Positions 22,258 to 31,488 of a stretch of DNA of 35,216 nucleotides are shown here, piece after piece. The DNA is from Candidatus Atribacteria bacterium. GTDB taxonomy: Bacteria > Atribacterota > Atribacteria > Atribacterales > JASGLU01. Numbering within the stretch: position 1 is the first letter of the stretch; every line of letters starts with the position of its first letter. Location: assembly GCA_030156825.1 (NCBI GenBank), contig JASGLU010000016.1, positions 1 through 35,216 of the forward strand. The letters run 5' to 3'. The notes below the pieces were generated by a model. It did no database searches. It saw nothing but the letters and a program-made list of their open reading frames with translations, and was not told where the DNA came from. A program made the translations under genes and the position numbers.

Positions 22258-23040
22258 TCAACCTTGGCTATCGTTTACAGCCGCTACTAATTTTTGATGA
22301 ATACCAGGTGCAGCTGCTAACACATCCCCAGCAAACAGGTCAAATTTACCCCCGTCTGGCGCCGAAACCACTGCCCCAGCTTCTTGGGCAATCAATACCC
22401 CTCCGGCCAAGTCCCAGGGAGATAAAGCATGTTCCCAATAGCCATCTATGATTCCCGCTGCCACATAGCATAGCTCCAGGGCCGCGCTCCCCAAAACTCG
22501 CAAATCAGTAAGCCTCATAATGGAGCTTATATCCTTTACCACTCGGAGAAGTTTCTCCTCTTTGTAAGGAAAACCGGTCACCAGCAAACTCCCTGCCAGC
22601 GAAGTCGGAGCAGAAACCCTTATTCTTTCCCCGTTTAAAAAAGCACCACTCCCTTTTTGAGCATAAAACAAATCCTTATTCATAGGATTATAAACTACCC
22701 CGACCAGCGGCTCGTCATTCTCCCAATAACCTAAGGAAACCGCAAAGAAGGGAAACTTGTGAACAAAATTCAAAGTTCCGTCCAGAGGATCTACATAAAA
22801 TGCTTTAGAGTGCTTCTGAAGTTGACTATTACCTTCTTCCCCGACCACCGAAATTTCTGGGAAGCGGTCATTCAAAATAGAGACAATTTCTGCTTGTGAC
22901 TCCTGATCAACGCTGGTTACCAAATCATAAGAAACGGATTTTTGCACAATGGAAAAATTTTCCCGCTCAAAGTATTTTTTAAGCACATTGCCCCCGGTGA
23001 GCGACGCCACAATCATAGCTTCTAAGATGCTAACCGACAA
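22258..23040 (-). CDS. Inositol-monophosphatase-family phosphatase
   Basis: The 260-residue protein contains the metal-binding motifs of the IMPase family: GEEG (about 67-70), DPLDGTLNFVH (84-94) and SPWDLAGGVLIAQEAGA near the C-terminus. It should be a magnesium-dependent phosphatase of a small phosphorylated sugar or polyol, cytosolic. The exact substrate (inositol phosphate, fructose bisphosphate, another sugar phosphate) is not decided by these motifs. The start is TTG at 23040 with GGAGG nine bases upstream. In this cluster it would dephosphorylate a product made downstream of the FGGY kinase. A partial terminator lies between it and btpA. Confidence 0.88.
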   Translation of the reverse strand: MSVSILEAMIVASLTGGNVLKKYFERENFSIVQKSVSYDLVTSVDQESQAEIVSILNDRFPEISVVGEEGNSQLQKHSKAFYVDPLDGTLNFVHKFPFFAVSLGYWENDEPLVGVVYNPMNKDLFYAQKGSGAFLNGERIRVSAPTSLAGSLLVTGFPYKEEKLLRVVKDISSIMRLTDLRVLGSAALELCYVAAGIIDGYWEHALSPWDLAGGVLIAQEAGAVVSAPDGGKFDLFAGDVLAAAPGIHQKLVAAVNDSQG

Positions 23041-23093
23041 AAAGCAAAACCTCCAATCAAACGTTTACTCTCAAAATTAAACCATAAACTACA

Positions 23094-23137
23094 AAAATTG
23101 TCTCTCCCCGGATGAGACTCACCTCTCCAGGGAGAGA
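23094..23137 (-). terminator. Terminator-like hairpin between the BtpA gene and the phosphatase gene
   Basis: TCTCTCCC (23101-23108) and GGGAGAGA (23130-23137) form an 8-bp stem. On the minus strand it is followed by CAATTTTT, a five-T tract. The loop is long (21 nt), so termination is probably partial, lowering expression of the two last genes. Confidence 0.45.
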
Positions 23138-23202
23138 ACTTTGGTTAAGCAATTAATAAAGCTGCGATATAGTGTTTACTCTTTCTCACAAAGAATCAGG
23201 TT

Positions 23203-24015
23203 TTACCTGATAGCTTTTACCTTTTCCATAAATGCCCTTACCCGCTCTTCATCCACGTGATTCTCAAACCGACCATCGTATTTGAAGGTGGTGCCAACTA
23301 TCGCCCCATCAGCAAATTTAAGTTGCTCTTCTACGTTTTCCAACCTTACCCCGGTATTGGCAAAAACTACAGTATCAGGCACCGTTTCCTTTACTCTGTT
23401 TAAAATTTGGACATCGGTTTCCACCCCAGCGGTCAACCCCGACACACACAAAGCATCCGGGCGGGCATTAAATACGGTAGATTTGGCAATATCCACTATA
23501 TCCCGGTCTACCAAGTATTTAGCTGCCTCGGGCACAATGTTAAACAACAGTTTAACTTTCTCTGCTCCTATCGCATATTGGTGACGCACAGTTGCTCCGC
23601 AGTTGGTATCCCACAGGCCAAAATCACTGGCGTATACCCCGGTAAAAATCTCTCGTACAAATTTGGCTCCGGTAGCCGCAGCTAAATCAAGGGTAGCAAC
23701 TGGATCCCAAAGTACATTGACTCCAAAGGGAATCTTTATATCCGGCATCAACTCTCCTATTACCCGAGCCATAGCTGCCACGGTAACCGTATCTACTTTG
23801 GTCATATAGGGTAGGCTAAACTCGTTGGAAAACATGACGGCGTCAACCCCACCATTTTGAAGCGCTGTCAGATCCTTGCGTGCCCATTCCACTACCTTTT
23901 CCATACCCCCTTCCCTATCAAAAGCCGGATCACCTGGTAGGGGACTAAAGTGGCACATGGCTATAATCGGTTTTCGGCAGTTAAATACTTCTTCTACCCA
24001 GTTCTGTTTAGTCAT
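23203..24015 (-). CDS. BtpA/SgcQ-family protein
   Basis: The 270-residue predicted TIM barrel is of the BtpA family, which includes E. coli SgcQ. Recognisable segments are KPIIAMCHFSPLPGDP at the start, GGVDAVMFSNEFSLPY, FGVNVLWDP, AKFVREIFTGVYASDFG and the phosphate-loop-like VVFANTGVRLENVEEQLKF and GAIVGTTFKYDG near the end. The name comes from a cyanobacterial photosystem I phenotype; the enzymatic activity of the bacterial members is not known to me. The C-terminal half looks like a phosphosugar-binding barrel. It lies 40 nt after the FGGY kinase gene, so a phosphorylated sugar derivative is a plausible substrate. Confidence 0.9.
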   Translation of the reverse strand: MTKQNWVEEVFNCRKPIIAMCHFSPLPGDPAFDREGGMEKVVEWARKDLTALQNGGVDAVMFSNEFSLPYMTKVDTVTVAAMARVIGELMPDIKIPFGVNVLWDPVATLDLAAATGAKFVREIFTGVYASDFGLWDTNCGATVRHQYAIGAEKVKLLFNIVPEAAKYLVDRDIVDIAKSTVFNARPDALCVSGLTAGVETDVQILNRVKETVPDTVVFANTGVRLENVEEQLKFADGAIVGTTFKYDGRFENHVDEERVRAFMEKVKAIR

Positions 24016-24055
24016 TCTATCTTCCTCCTAAGGTTTAATTTAATAATAGTCTGCT

Positions 24056-25585
24056 TTACCAAAAACGAGATAACTCATGCATAAAAGGTTTGGTTGCTTC
24101 GTAAAGTGAGCGAAAAAGCCGGTAAGGTAAGGCGTATTCCTCATGGGTTTTTAGATCAGGTTTAACTATCTTTTCCATTTTAACCCACTGGTTGACCTCG
24201 GTAAGGCTTTTAAATAAGCCGATCCCTACTCCAGCCATAAAAGCATCGCCATAGCTTGCCCCAATTTGCTGCTCAGGAATTGCCAGCTCTACCCGGGAAA
24301 TATCAGAGACAATTTGCAACCAGAGGCTGTTTTTAGTCCCACCACCGGTGGCCAGGATGCGCCCCGGTTTTACCCCTTCCTCGCCCATAACTTCTAAGTT
24401 GTGGCGAATACCAAAGCCCACTCCTTCTAACAAAGCCCGATACATATCCGCCCGGGTGTGTTTTAAACTTAAGCCAAAAAACATCCCTTTTGCCCGGGGA
24501 TCGTTTAGCGGGGTACGTTCCCCAGCAAAATAAGGTAGGGCAATAAGACCCCGGGCTCCAGCTGGAGATTGGGCCGCCAGCTCTGCCAGCAGTTGATAGG
24601 CATTTTCTCCTTTAGAAACTTCTCTCTCTACCTCTTGAGGAGCAAATTGATCGCGAAACCACTTGGTCAGGCTGCCACCGGTAGACATTCCTCCCAAGAA
24701 AGCGTAAGTGTTCTTCTCCAAAAAAGGGGCACCCCAAAAATGACGAGTTTTAATCAGCTCAGCCGTTTTTACAATAAAGAATATACTGCTGCCAAACATG
24801 AGCATCATATCGTTGAATTCCCTCATACCAGCACTAATAGCCTCAGCGGCAGCGTCGGTAGTGCCAACTATAACCGGCATGCCAGAAGTAAGACCGGTTT
24901 CTCGTGCCGCCTGATCGGTAACTGCACCGGCTACTTCACAGCTCCAACGAGGTTTGGGTAAGCGATTGGTGGGGGTAATATAAGGAGCAACATCTTCTCG
25001 CCAGCATAAATTATGCATATCAAACAGGGGAGCATAACCACTGGCAGTATAAATATCAATAGTTGTTTGACCGGTAAGTTTATACACCAGATAGGCCTGG
25101 CTGGTAAGAAACCATTTAGTTTTTTGAAAAATCTCCGGCTCGTGGTTCTTTATCCACAAAATCTTGGGACCAGAGGCCTGAGAACTCAAGTACATCCCGC
25201 TTTGGCGAAAAATCTCTTCCCTGCCCAACACCTTTTCTAAATACTCAATTTCTTGTGTCGCCCGGGTATCAATCCCGTAAAGAATGGCCGGTCGCAAGGG
25301 TTGCCCTTCTGCATCAACCGGAAGAACGCAAGAACCAATAGCGCTTATCCCTACCCCTAAAATTTGGCCAGGGCTAATCTTTGATTTTACCAGCAAATTT
25401 TTCACAATTTCCCGAAAATCGTGCCACCAAACCCGATCAGCATCATGCTCGAAATAACCAGGTTTTGGCATATCCATCCCATGAGGAACCACATGTTGGG
25501 CAACTATCCTGCCATCCTCTTCCACCAACACCCCCTTGGAAGAATAAGTGCCAATATCAACTCCCAATAAGCACCTTTTGGTCAT
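24056..25585 (-). CDS. FGGY-family carbohydrate kinase
   Basis: The 509-residue two-domain kinase has the phosphate-1 motif LLGVDIGTYSSKG at the start, LYGIDTRA (sugar pocket), GTTDAAAEAIS carrying the probable catalytic Asp (about residue 245) and ATGGGTKNSLWLQI in the C-terminal ATP domain. FGGY enzymes phosphorylate xylulose, ribulose, glycerol, erythritol or, in LsrK, autoinducer-2. The motifs do not point to one of these. It follows the ABC importer and M29 genes with a 10-nt gap, so it should phosphorylate the imported sugar or its processed form. GAGGAG precedes the ATG. Confidence 0.93.
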   Translation of the reverse strand: MTKRCLLGVDIGTYSSKGVLVEEDGRIVAQHVVPHGMDMPKPGYFEHDADRVWWHDFREIVKNLLVKSKISPGQILGVGISAIGSCVLPVDAEGQPLRPAILYGIDTRATQEIEYLEKVLGREEIFRQSGMYLSSQASGPKILWIKNHEPEIFQKTKWFLTSQAYLVYKLTGQTTIDIYTASGYAPLFDMHNLCWREDVAPYITPTNRLPKPRWSCEVAGAVTDQAARETGLTSGMPVIVGTTDAAAEAISAGMREFNDMMLMFGSSIFFIVKTAELIKTRHFWGAPFLEKNTYAFLGGMSTGGSLTKWFRDQFAPQEVEREVSKGENAYQLLAELAAQSPAGARGLIALPYFAGERTPLNDPRAKGMFFGLSLKHTRADMYRALLEGVGFGIRHNLEVMGEEGVKPGRILATGGGTKNSLWLQIVSDISRVELAIPEQQIGASYGDAFMAGVGIGLFKSLTEVNQWVKMEKIVKPDLKTHEEYALPYRLFRSLYEATKPFMHELSRFW

Positions 25586-25595
25586 AAAATTCTCC

Positions 25596-26663
25596 TCAAA
25601 TCAGCATTTTGCCTTTTTGAAAGATTAAGCTACCATCCAGATATACTTCGCCCTCTTCTCTCATATCTTTTACTATATCCCAATGGATGGCTGATTTATT
25701 AATTCCTCCGGTGTTCGGGTAAGCTCGACCTAAAGCAATGTGCACTGTACCACCAATCTTTTCATCCAGTAATATATCTTTACAAAAATGTTTAACCTCG
25801 GGGTTGGTGCCAAAGGCAAACTCACCAATTCGACTCGCTCCCGGGTCAGTACGAACCACTGCCTGGAGAAAATCTTGATTGGTGGAGGAAGTAGCTTTTA
25901 CTAATTCCCCTTTTTCCCAGCGTAAATGAATATCAGATACTAAACGCCCGCCCAGCACCCCCGGAAATTCAAAATATATTTCACCTTCAACGGTATTTTC
26001 TACCGGAGAAGTTGCAATTTCACCATCGGGCATATTTATCTTGCCATCGGCTACCTGCCAGCTACGACCCTCAACAGAAAAACTCAAATCAGTATTTTTG
26101 CCCACTATCCGCACTCGTTTCCCCTGGTTAAGGGTACTGGCCCAACGTTGCCACTTCCGACTCAACTCCGGCCAGTCCAACAAGCAAGCGTTGAAGAACA
26201 TATCGGTGACGGTTTCTTCGTCCACTCCCGCCTCCTGGGCTAAAGAAGCATTGGGCACTCGCAGCAAACACCAGCGGGTCTTTTCCCAACGCATAGTAGA
26301 TATCTTACCTAACGTGCGTCGAAACTTAGAGAGCCTATCTGCCGGAACGTCCCAAAAAACGCTCAAGTTATGAGCACCTCGCAACCCCAAGTACACATCC
26401 GCCCACTCCATGCCATAGGCTTCAATCTCTGGTACCCACTCAATTTGCTCCTCGTTCCCATATTTCAACAGCGATCGATTTAGTTCTTCTGAGAGAAACT
26501 GGACCTGGGGATGAGCTCCTGCCCGAACACATGCCTCATAAATTGCCTGCACCAGAGGATAAGTTTCCACCTCCGTCATAGCAATCATCATCTTCTCTGC
26601 CGGCTTAACCTCGGTAGAATAATTCACCAGTAACTTTCCCAATTCCTTCCAGCGTTTATCCAT
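25596..26663 (-). CDS. M29-family aminopeptidase
   Basis: The 355-residue protein has the full metal-binding set of the M29 (AmpS/AmpT, PepS) family in the C-terminal half: Glu215 in MPDGE, Glu281 in RIGEFAFG, His308 in TVHIALG, Tyr315, and His327/Asp329 in SAIHWDIVKD. These hold two metal ions, so it should be active, unlike the M24-like protein of unit 2. It is slightly shorter than typical members (about 370-415 residues). It lies between the sugar permease and sugar kinase genes with gaps of 24 and 10 nt, an unusual place for a general peptidase. This suggests it acts on an aminoacyl or amide bond in the imported compound. Confidence 0.93.
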   Translation of the reverse strand: MDKRWKELGKLLVNYSTEVKPAEKMMIAMTEVETYPLVQAIYEACVRAGAHPQVQFLSEELNRSLLKYGNEEQIEWVPEIEAYGMEWADVYLGLRGAHNLSVFWDVPADRLSKFRRTLGKISTMRWEKTRWCLLRVPNASLAQEAGVDEETVTDMFFNACLLDWPELSRKWQRWASTLNQGKRVRIVGKNTDLSFSVEGRSWQVADGKINMPDGEIATSPVENTVEGEIYFEFPGVLGGRLVSDIHLRWEKGELVKATSSTNQDFLQAVVRTDPGASRIGEFAFGTNPEVKHFCKDILLDEKIGGTVHIALGRAYPNTGGINKSAIHWDIVKDMREEGEVYLDGSLIFQKGKMLI

Positions 26664-26687
26664 AGCCTTCCTCCACTTTTTATAGTC

Positions 26688-27722
26688 TCATCCAATGCCT
26701 CGGCGGCGATGCATGAGGTGATCAATTATAAGAATTACAATAAAAATAATCCCCCAGGAAAAATCTTTGAAGAAAGAACTACCCCTAACTCCTAAAAGGA
26801 GCATATTGAATCCAGTAGAGATAACTTGCAAGGTAAAAGTGGCTAATAAAACTCCAATAATGCTGCCGAAGCCAGGAGAAATACCCCCCAAAACTGAAAT
26901 TAAAAGAGCTTGCAAAATATATGCCCTAGTACCATACTCATAGGCTACCGAGTTGGTTCGGCTCATTACAATGATACCTGCTATAGCCCCCAGAATACCG
27001 CTTAAAATATAAACTTTCATAGTGATAGATTTGTTGTCAATCCCCGAAAACTTGGCAGCAGTGGGATTGGTACCCAACATACGAACTTTAAATCCAAAAG
27101 TGGTATGTTCGAGAACCACATACATCAGAACACCCACCACCAGAAAAATAATAAAGGGGATGGGAACCCCCAGCACCGTTTGATAACCAATAACTGATAA
27201 CTCTTCCGGAAAGCCGGTGAGAGTTTTTCCACCAGTTACTGCCACTGAGATTCCCCGATACAAAGTTAAGCTGGCCAGGGTAGCTAAAATCGGTGGTACT
27301 CCTATGTGTCCTATTAACAAACCGTTTAGAGCACCACAGGCAATCCCCATGCCTATTGCAATCAAAAAAGCAATTATTACAAGGAGAAATTCATAACCAA
27401 CAAAAAGAGGGGCTAATTCTATCAAGGATAATCCCGCTACCAATGCCGATAAGTTGGCAGTATCGTTGATAGAAAGATTTATTCCATTGACTATCATAGC
27501 AATAGCCATACCCAATCCCATAAGCCCAATTTCTGGGCACTGGAAAGCCATTGACCTTATGGTATTGACCGTAAGAAAACGCTCTTTTGTCACACCAAAA
27601 AAAATAACCAGAACTATTAAGACCACTGATAACAGCAAAACCCTGTCTTCAATATTAAATTTAAATCCTCTTGAAAAAATTTTATCTCTTTTTTGTTCAG
27701 CCATATTCTGGTTCACCTTCAT
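26688..27722 (-). CDS. Sugar ABC transporter permease 2 (RbsC type)
   Basis: The 344-residue membrane protein has about ten hydrophobic segments and RbsC-family signatures: VNGINLSINDTANLSALVAG, GLLIGHIGVPPILATLASL, GTNPTAAKFSGI and the ATPase-coupling-side ILQALLISVLGGISPGFG. The start ATG overlaps the upstream permease stop (ATGA). Two different RbsC-type permeases in one operon imply a heterodimeric membrane channel, as in the Lsr and rhamnose importers rather than the ribose one. Confidence 0.93.
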   Translation of the reverse strand: MKVNQNMAEQKRDKIFSRGFKFNIEDRVLLLSVVLIVLVIFFGVTKERFLTVNTIRSMAFQCPEIGLMGLGMAIAMIVNGINLSINDTANLSALVAGLSLIELAPLFVGYEFLLVIIAFLIAIGMGIACGALNGLLIGHIGVPPILATLASLTLYRGISVAVTGGKTLTGFPEELSVIGYQTVLGVPIPFIIFLVVGVLMYVVLEHTTFGFKVRMLGTNPTAAKFSGIDNKSITMKVYILSGILGAIAGIIVMSRTNSVAYEYGTRAYILQALLISVLGGISPGFGSIIGVLLATFTLQVISTGFNMLLLGVRGSSFFKDFSWGIIFIVILIIDHLMHRRRGIG

Positions 27723-28726
27723 TTTTCTTTACTAACTGGAAAATATTTAAGTCGTCCCTGCCGTCGTTCTGCAATCGCCGGTATTGAAACAAAAATAATT
27801 AGCACCAAACCAACCACCATCTTCTGCCATTCAGCTGAAACCCCCATAAAAATCAGACCTCGATTAAGTACTTGAATCAGCACTACCCCCAAAATAGTTC
27901 CAATCACTGAACCTCGCCCGCCAGTAATAGCTGCTCCTCCTATTACTACCGCTGCTATTACATCCAAATCTTGACCCATAAATAAAACCGGGTTAAAGAA
28001 CCTACTATAAGCGCTTTGGATCACTCCAGCAACCGCAGCTAAGCCACCACTTAAAGCCAACATAAGGTAAGTTATGCTTTTGACATTAAATCCAGCCCGG
28101 ATTGCCACTTCCCGGTTACCCCCCATAGCGTACAATCCCCGACCAAAAGTAGTATATTTTAACAACCACCATATAAAAATTGCGATCACGAGCAGATAGA
28201 TCACCGATACATGGAGGCCGGTTTCCCCTGCTACCGGGTCTTTAACCCTTACCAAGAAACGAGAATAATAACCTACCAAACCCTCTGGTAGATCAAAATT
28301 CATAGCCCGGCCGACAAAAAAGAGGTTAAATCCATACCATAAGGTTTGATAACCTAATGATACATAAAAAATGGGGAGGTTAAACTGAGTAGTGATAAAA
28401 GCCATAGCCAGGCCAACCAACAGTCCAAAAAAAATGGCAATAACTAAGTAAAGACCAATCCCACCAGTATAACCAAGCCCCAACAGTAACATATGGGTGG
28501 AATAAGAAGCCATGGCCGCTATAGCCACAAAAGAAATATCAACATTCCCCGAAATGAGAACCATCAGCACTCCCAAAGCCATAATACAATAAACGATGGA
28601 GCCACGAATAATATCAAAAATAGCTGAGGCCGAAAAAAATAGAGGATTCCTGAGACCAATAACTATGGAAATAATTACCAAAATTAGGAAAACCACAAAT
28701 TCGTGTGAATTTAGTATTTTTTTCAT
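27719..28726 (-). CDS. Sugar ABC transporter permease 1 (RbsC type)
   Basis: The 335-residue membrane protein has the same fold as its partner: VLISGNVDISFVAIAAMASY, LGYQTLWYG, the coupling segment GGNREVAIRAGFNVKS and DVIAAVVIGGAAITGGRGS. Its ribosome-binding site is weak (GGAAGG 12 nt before ATG), and it lies 59 nt after the ATPase gene. It overlaps permease 2 by four bases, so translation of the two is coupled in a fixed ratio. Confidence 0.93.
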   Translation of the reverse strand: MKKILNSHEFVVFLILVIISIVIGLRNPLFFSASAIFDIIRGSIVYCIMALGVLMVLISGNVDISFVAIAAMASYSTHMLLLGLGYTGGIGLYLVIAIFFGLLVGLAMAFITTQFNLPIFYVSLGYQTLWYGFNLFFVGRAMNFDLPEGLVGYYSRFLVRVKDPVAGETGLHVSVIYLLVIAIFIWWLLKYTTFGRGLYAMGGNREVAIRAGFNVKSITYLMLALSGGLAAVAGVIQSAYSRFFNPVLFMGQDLDVIAAVVIGGAAITGGRGSVIGTILGVVLIQVLNRGLIFMGVSAEWQKMVVGLVLIIFVSIPAIAERRQGRLKYFPVSKEK

Positions 28727-28785
28727 TTTTCACAGAACCTTCCTGTTTTTGTCTCCCTCGATTTCCATTAGCTTACAAAACCAAA

Positions 28786-30285
28786 TTAACTTTTAGCTGC
28801 CACCAAATGTCTATGGAGTTCTTCTTCATTAACCTTTTCTCGCTGAAATTCCTCCGCAATTTTACCGTTTCTCATCAACAATATCCGATTACAGGTTTGA
28901 ATAAGCTCAGGGATATCATCAGAAATCAATATAATTCCCATCCCCTGTTTTGCTAAGTCGCGAATCAACTCATGAATAGCCGTTTTAGAACCCACATCTA
29001 CCCCTACTGTTGGTCCATTTAAAATAAGAAGCTTAGGATTACTGGCCAACCATTTGGCTAAAACCACCCGCTGTTGGTTACCTCCCGAGAGACTACTAAC
29101 CGGATTTTCTACCGAAGGAGTCTTGATTTCCAATCTATCAACCCATTCCTCTGCTGTTTTTAGTTTAGCTTGATTACTAATAATTCCCAGTTTACTAGCC
29201 AGGTAATCAGCAATTGTTACTATAAGGTTATCAGAAATAGGTTGCTCAAGGAAAAGACCCTCGTTTATCCGATCTTCTGGGACATACGCGATCCCTTCTT
29301 TTATCGCATCTTGATTTCGCCTTATAAAAATTTCTTTGCCTTCCAGCCAAATTTCACCTGATTCAGCTGGCAGTTCACCAAAAAGAGATAGCGCGAGCTC
29401 TGTTCGGCCCGAACCTAGTAAACCAGTAATTCCCAATACTTCCTTAGGTTTAAGTTCAAATGATATTCCAGAAAAATAAGGATTAAGATTTAGATTTTTC
29501 ACTTTTAGCAGCGGGGGCGCCTCTTCTGGTTCACTGTAGGCAATTGAGCTCGTGTCAATTCGCCGACCGGTCATATAATATTCCATGGTTTTTATATCGA
29601 GCTCTTCGGCTTCTTGATCTAACACTTTTTTGCCATCCCGAAAAATAAGAACACTATCTGATATCTCTTTTACTTCATTTAATTTATGGCTAACAAATAA
29701 AATGGAAATCCCTTGTTTTTTAAGGTCCTTAATAGTCTTAAAAAGATATTGAATTTCTCGCTGAGTGAGAGCAGTAGTAGGTTCATCCATAATAATAAGC
29801 CGGGCATCCTCCAAAAGAGCTCGGGCAATGGCAATAATCTGTCTATCAGCAGCGGGAAGTTTGCCGGTTATAGCATCTAAGGAGATATCAGTACCTACCC
29901 GAGATAGACCTTCTTTAGCAGATTCATATACCTCTTTCCAATTTACCACCCTTCCACCTTTAGATATCACTCGATTTATCCCAATATTTTCTGCCACCGT
30001 AAGGTTGGGAAATAGAGAGAAATCTTGATAGATAACCTGAATTCCCTCCTGAATAGAAGCAATCGGAGTCAGTCGTTTATAATGCTTTCCATTGATGTAA
30101 ATATCACCTCTATCTGGCTCGTAAACTCCAGCAATGATTTTAATCATAGTGGATTTTCCCGAACCATTTTCTCCTACCAACCCCCGAATTTCTCCCCGGT
30201 TTATGCTAAAGCTCACATCATCCAAAGCTTTAACTCCAGCAAAATACTTACTAACGTGTTCTACTCGAATTAATTCTTCTCTCAT
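28786..30285 (-). CDS. Sugar ABC transporter ATPase (RbsA type, two nucleotide-binding domains)
   Basis: The 499-residue tandem ATPase. Domain 1 has a complete site: Walker A GENGSGKST (38-46), signature-region PAADRQIIAIARAL, Walker B IIMDEPTTAL (Asp167/Glu168) and H-loop His200. Domain 2 has the shortened Walker A GLLGSGRTE (288-296) and signature LSGGNQQR (399-406), but its Walker B reads LILNGPTVGVDVG. There Asn423 and Gly424 replace the usual Asp and catalytic Glu, so the second site is probably not hydrolytic. It energises the two RbsC-type permeases. It follows the hairpin after the binding-protein gene. Confidence 0.94.
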   Translation of the reverse strand: MREELIRVEHVSKYFAGVKALDDVSFSINRGEIRGLVGENGSGKSTMIKIIAGVYEPDRGDIYINGKHYKRLTPIASIQEGIQVIYQDFSLFPNLTVAENIGINRVISKGGRVVNWKEVYESAKEGLSRVGTDISLDAITGKLPAADRQIIAIARALLEDARLIIMDEPTTALTQREIQYLFKTIKDLKKQGISILFVSHKLNEVKEISDSVLIFRDGKKVLDQEAEELDIKTMEYYMTGRRIDTSSIAYSEPEEAPPLLKVKNLNLNPYFSGISFELKPKEVLGITGLLGSGRTELALSLFGELPAESGEIWLEGKEIFIRRNQDAIKEGIAYVPEDRINEGLFLEQPISDNLIVTIADYLASKLGIISNQAKLKTAEEWVDRLEIKTPSVENPVSSLSGGNQQRVVLAKWLASNPKLLILNGPTVGVDVGSKTAIHELIRDLAKQGMGIILISDDIPELIQTCNRILLMRNGKIAEEFQREKVNEEELHRHLVAAKS

Positions 30286-30320
30286 TTTGTCATCCTATAT
30301 AGCCATTCATTAATTAATTT

Positions 30321-30351
30321 TAGAGGCTGGACCTCGTAAGCCCAGCCTCTA
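30321..30351 (-). promoter_or_regulatory. Intercistronic hairpin after the ABC binding-protein gene
   Basis: TAGAGGCTGG (30321-30330) and CCAGCCTCTA (30342-30351) form a perfect 10-bp stem. On the minus strand AAAATTAATT follows, so there is no U-tract. It sits about 20 nt after the binding-protein stop and before the ATPase gene. Confidence 0.7.
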
Positions 30352-30371
30352 CCCTCTCTTACACCATCAAG

Positions 30372-31379
30372 TTAGAATGGGTACTGGTCCATATTGGTAG
30401 CATCAATTTTAGCCCAACCTGAACCATAAATAACCGGTACCCCATTCTCGTTTTCTATTATTTTAATCGACTCATACCCGGGAACTCCGAGATCCATTCC
30501 TTCAGTTATTTCCTCTCCCTGGATAATCTTATAAGCTACTACATTGGCAGCATAACCAGCAGTAGCAGGATCCCAAGTCATAGCTAAATCAACTGCTCCG
30601 GTTTTCAAGAGTTCACCTGCGTAAGAAGGAATGCTAGTGCCAACTACTGCAATTTGGTCAGAAAGTCCCATCTCTTCAATGGCTCGTCCAGCACCAACTA
30701 CATCCCCTGCAGCTGACCCAAGAACACCTCTAATATCAGAATAAGTTTTTAATAAATCTTTCATCGTATTATAGGCTACTTCCTGGTCGTCTTTACTCTC
30801 ATATCTGCCAATAGACTCCATCTCTGGATAATGTTCCTGTTGATAAGCTAAAGCGGCATCCATCCATTCATTGTGGGAAGCATTGGTAAGAGAACCCACA
30901 AACTGGACATATTTACCTTTCTCACCCATCCGAGTAGCTAACTCCCTCATCATTTCTTCGCCATAAGCTTTGTTGTCAAAAGCTTCGAGGTCATAGTGAG
31001 CATTTTCAACAAAAGAGGCCTCATGGGTAATAACTATGATTCCCGCATCCATAGCCTTTTTTTGCACCGGTTCTTGTTCTTTCACCCCATGGGGGACATT
31101 AATAAGAGCATCTATCCCTTGGGGGATAAGGTTTTCAATGACAGCAATCTGCTGGGCTGAATCCGCTACCGAAGGCCCTTCCATAAAAGTCGTTACTCCG
31201 TAATCCTCACCAAATTGGAGAATGCCTTCTTCCATCCGAAGGAACCAATTAAAGGCTACAGACTTTACTACGGTAGCAAACACCAAATCTTGGGCAACTG
31301 CCTTTGGTTGCGCACCAAAAAACATAAACCCTGCAATCAATGTAAATACCAAAACAGTGGATAAAATCTTCTTTACCAT
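30372..31379 (-). CDS. Sugar ABC transporter substrate-binding protein (RbsB/LsrB-like)
   Basis: The 335-residue periplasmic binding protein has a signal peptide ending near PKAVAQ (about residue 30). The fold is class I: FATVVKSVAFNWFLRMEEGI at the first strand and pocket, IAVIENLIPQGIDALINVP, GVLGSAAGDVVGAGRAIEE and MTWDPATAGYAANVVAYKI near the end. The overall pattern is closer to LsrB/RhaS-type proteins than to ribose-binding RbsB. An AI-2-like, deoxy or branched sugar ligand is possible, but this is a weak inference. ATG at 31379 has GGAGG eight bases upstream; a TTG one codon earlier is less likely. Confidence 0.9.
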   Translation of the reverse strand: MVKKILSTVLVFTLIAGFMFFGAQPKAVAQDLVFATVVKSVAFNWFLRMEEGILQFGEDYGVTTFMEGPSVADSAQQIAVIENLIPQGIDALINVPHGVKEQEPVQKKAMDAGIIVITHEASFVENAHYDLEAFDNKAYGEEMMRELATRMGEKGKYVQFVGSLTNASHNEWMDAALAYQQEHYPEMESIGRYESKDDQEVAYNTMKDLLKTYSDIRGVLGSAAGDVVGAGRAIEEMGLSDQIAVVGTSIPSYAGELLKTGAVDLAMTWDPATAGYAANVVAYKIIQGEEITEGMDLGVPGYESIKIIENENGVPVIYGSGWAKIDATNMDQYPF

Positions 31380-31488
31380 CAAATTAACCTCCCTTTCGTC
31401 TTTAATTTAAACAAACGTCTCCTAAACATTCACTTTTCTTCCGAAAGCACTTCTTAAACACACTACAATTAATCTTTTATAATCTTAT

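Noticed and set aside
23282-23685. Long + strand open frames across the BtpA gene and similar ones over the minus-strand operons
   Set aside because: They are shadows of genes on the other strand, with low-complexity Ser/Thr/Pro-rich composition and no ribosome-binding sites.
22258-31379. ABC unit as a complete autoinducer-2 (lsr) operon
   Set aside because: An LsrB-like binding protein, two permeases and an FGGY kinase fit, but LsrF, LsrG and an LsrR/SorC regulator are missing, and peptidases and BtpA are not part of lsr.
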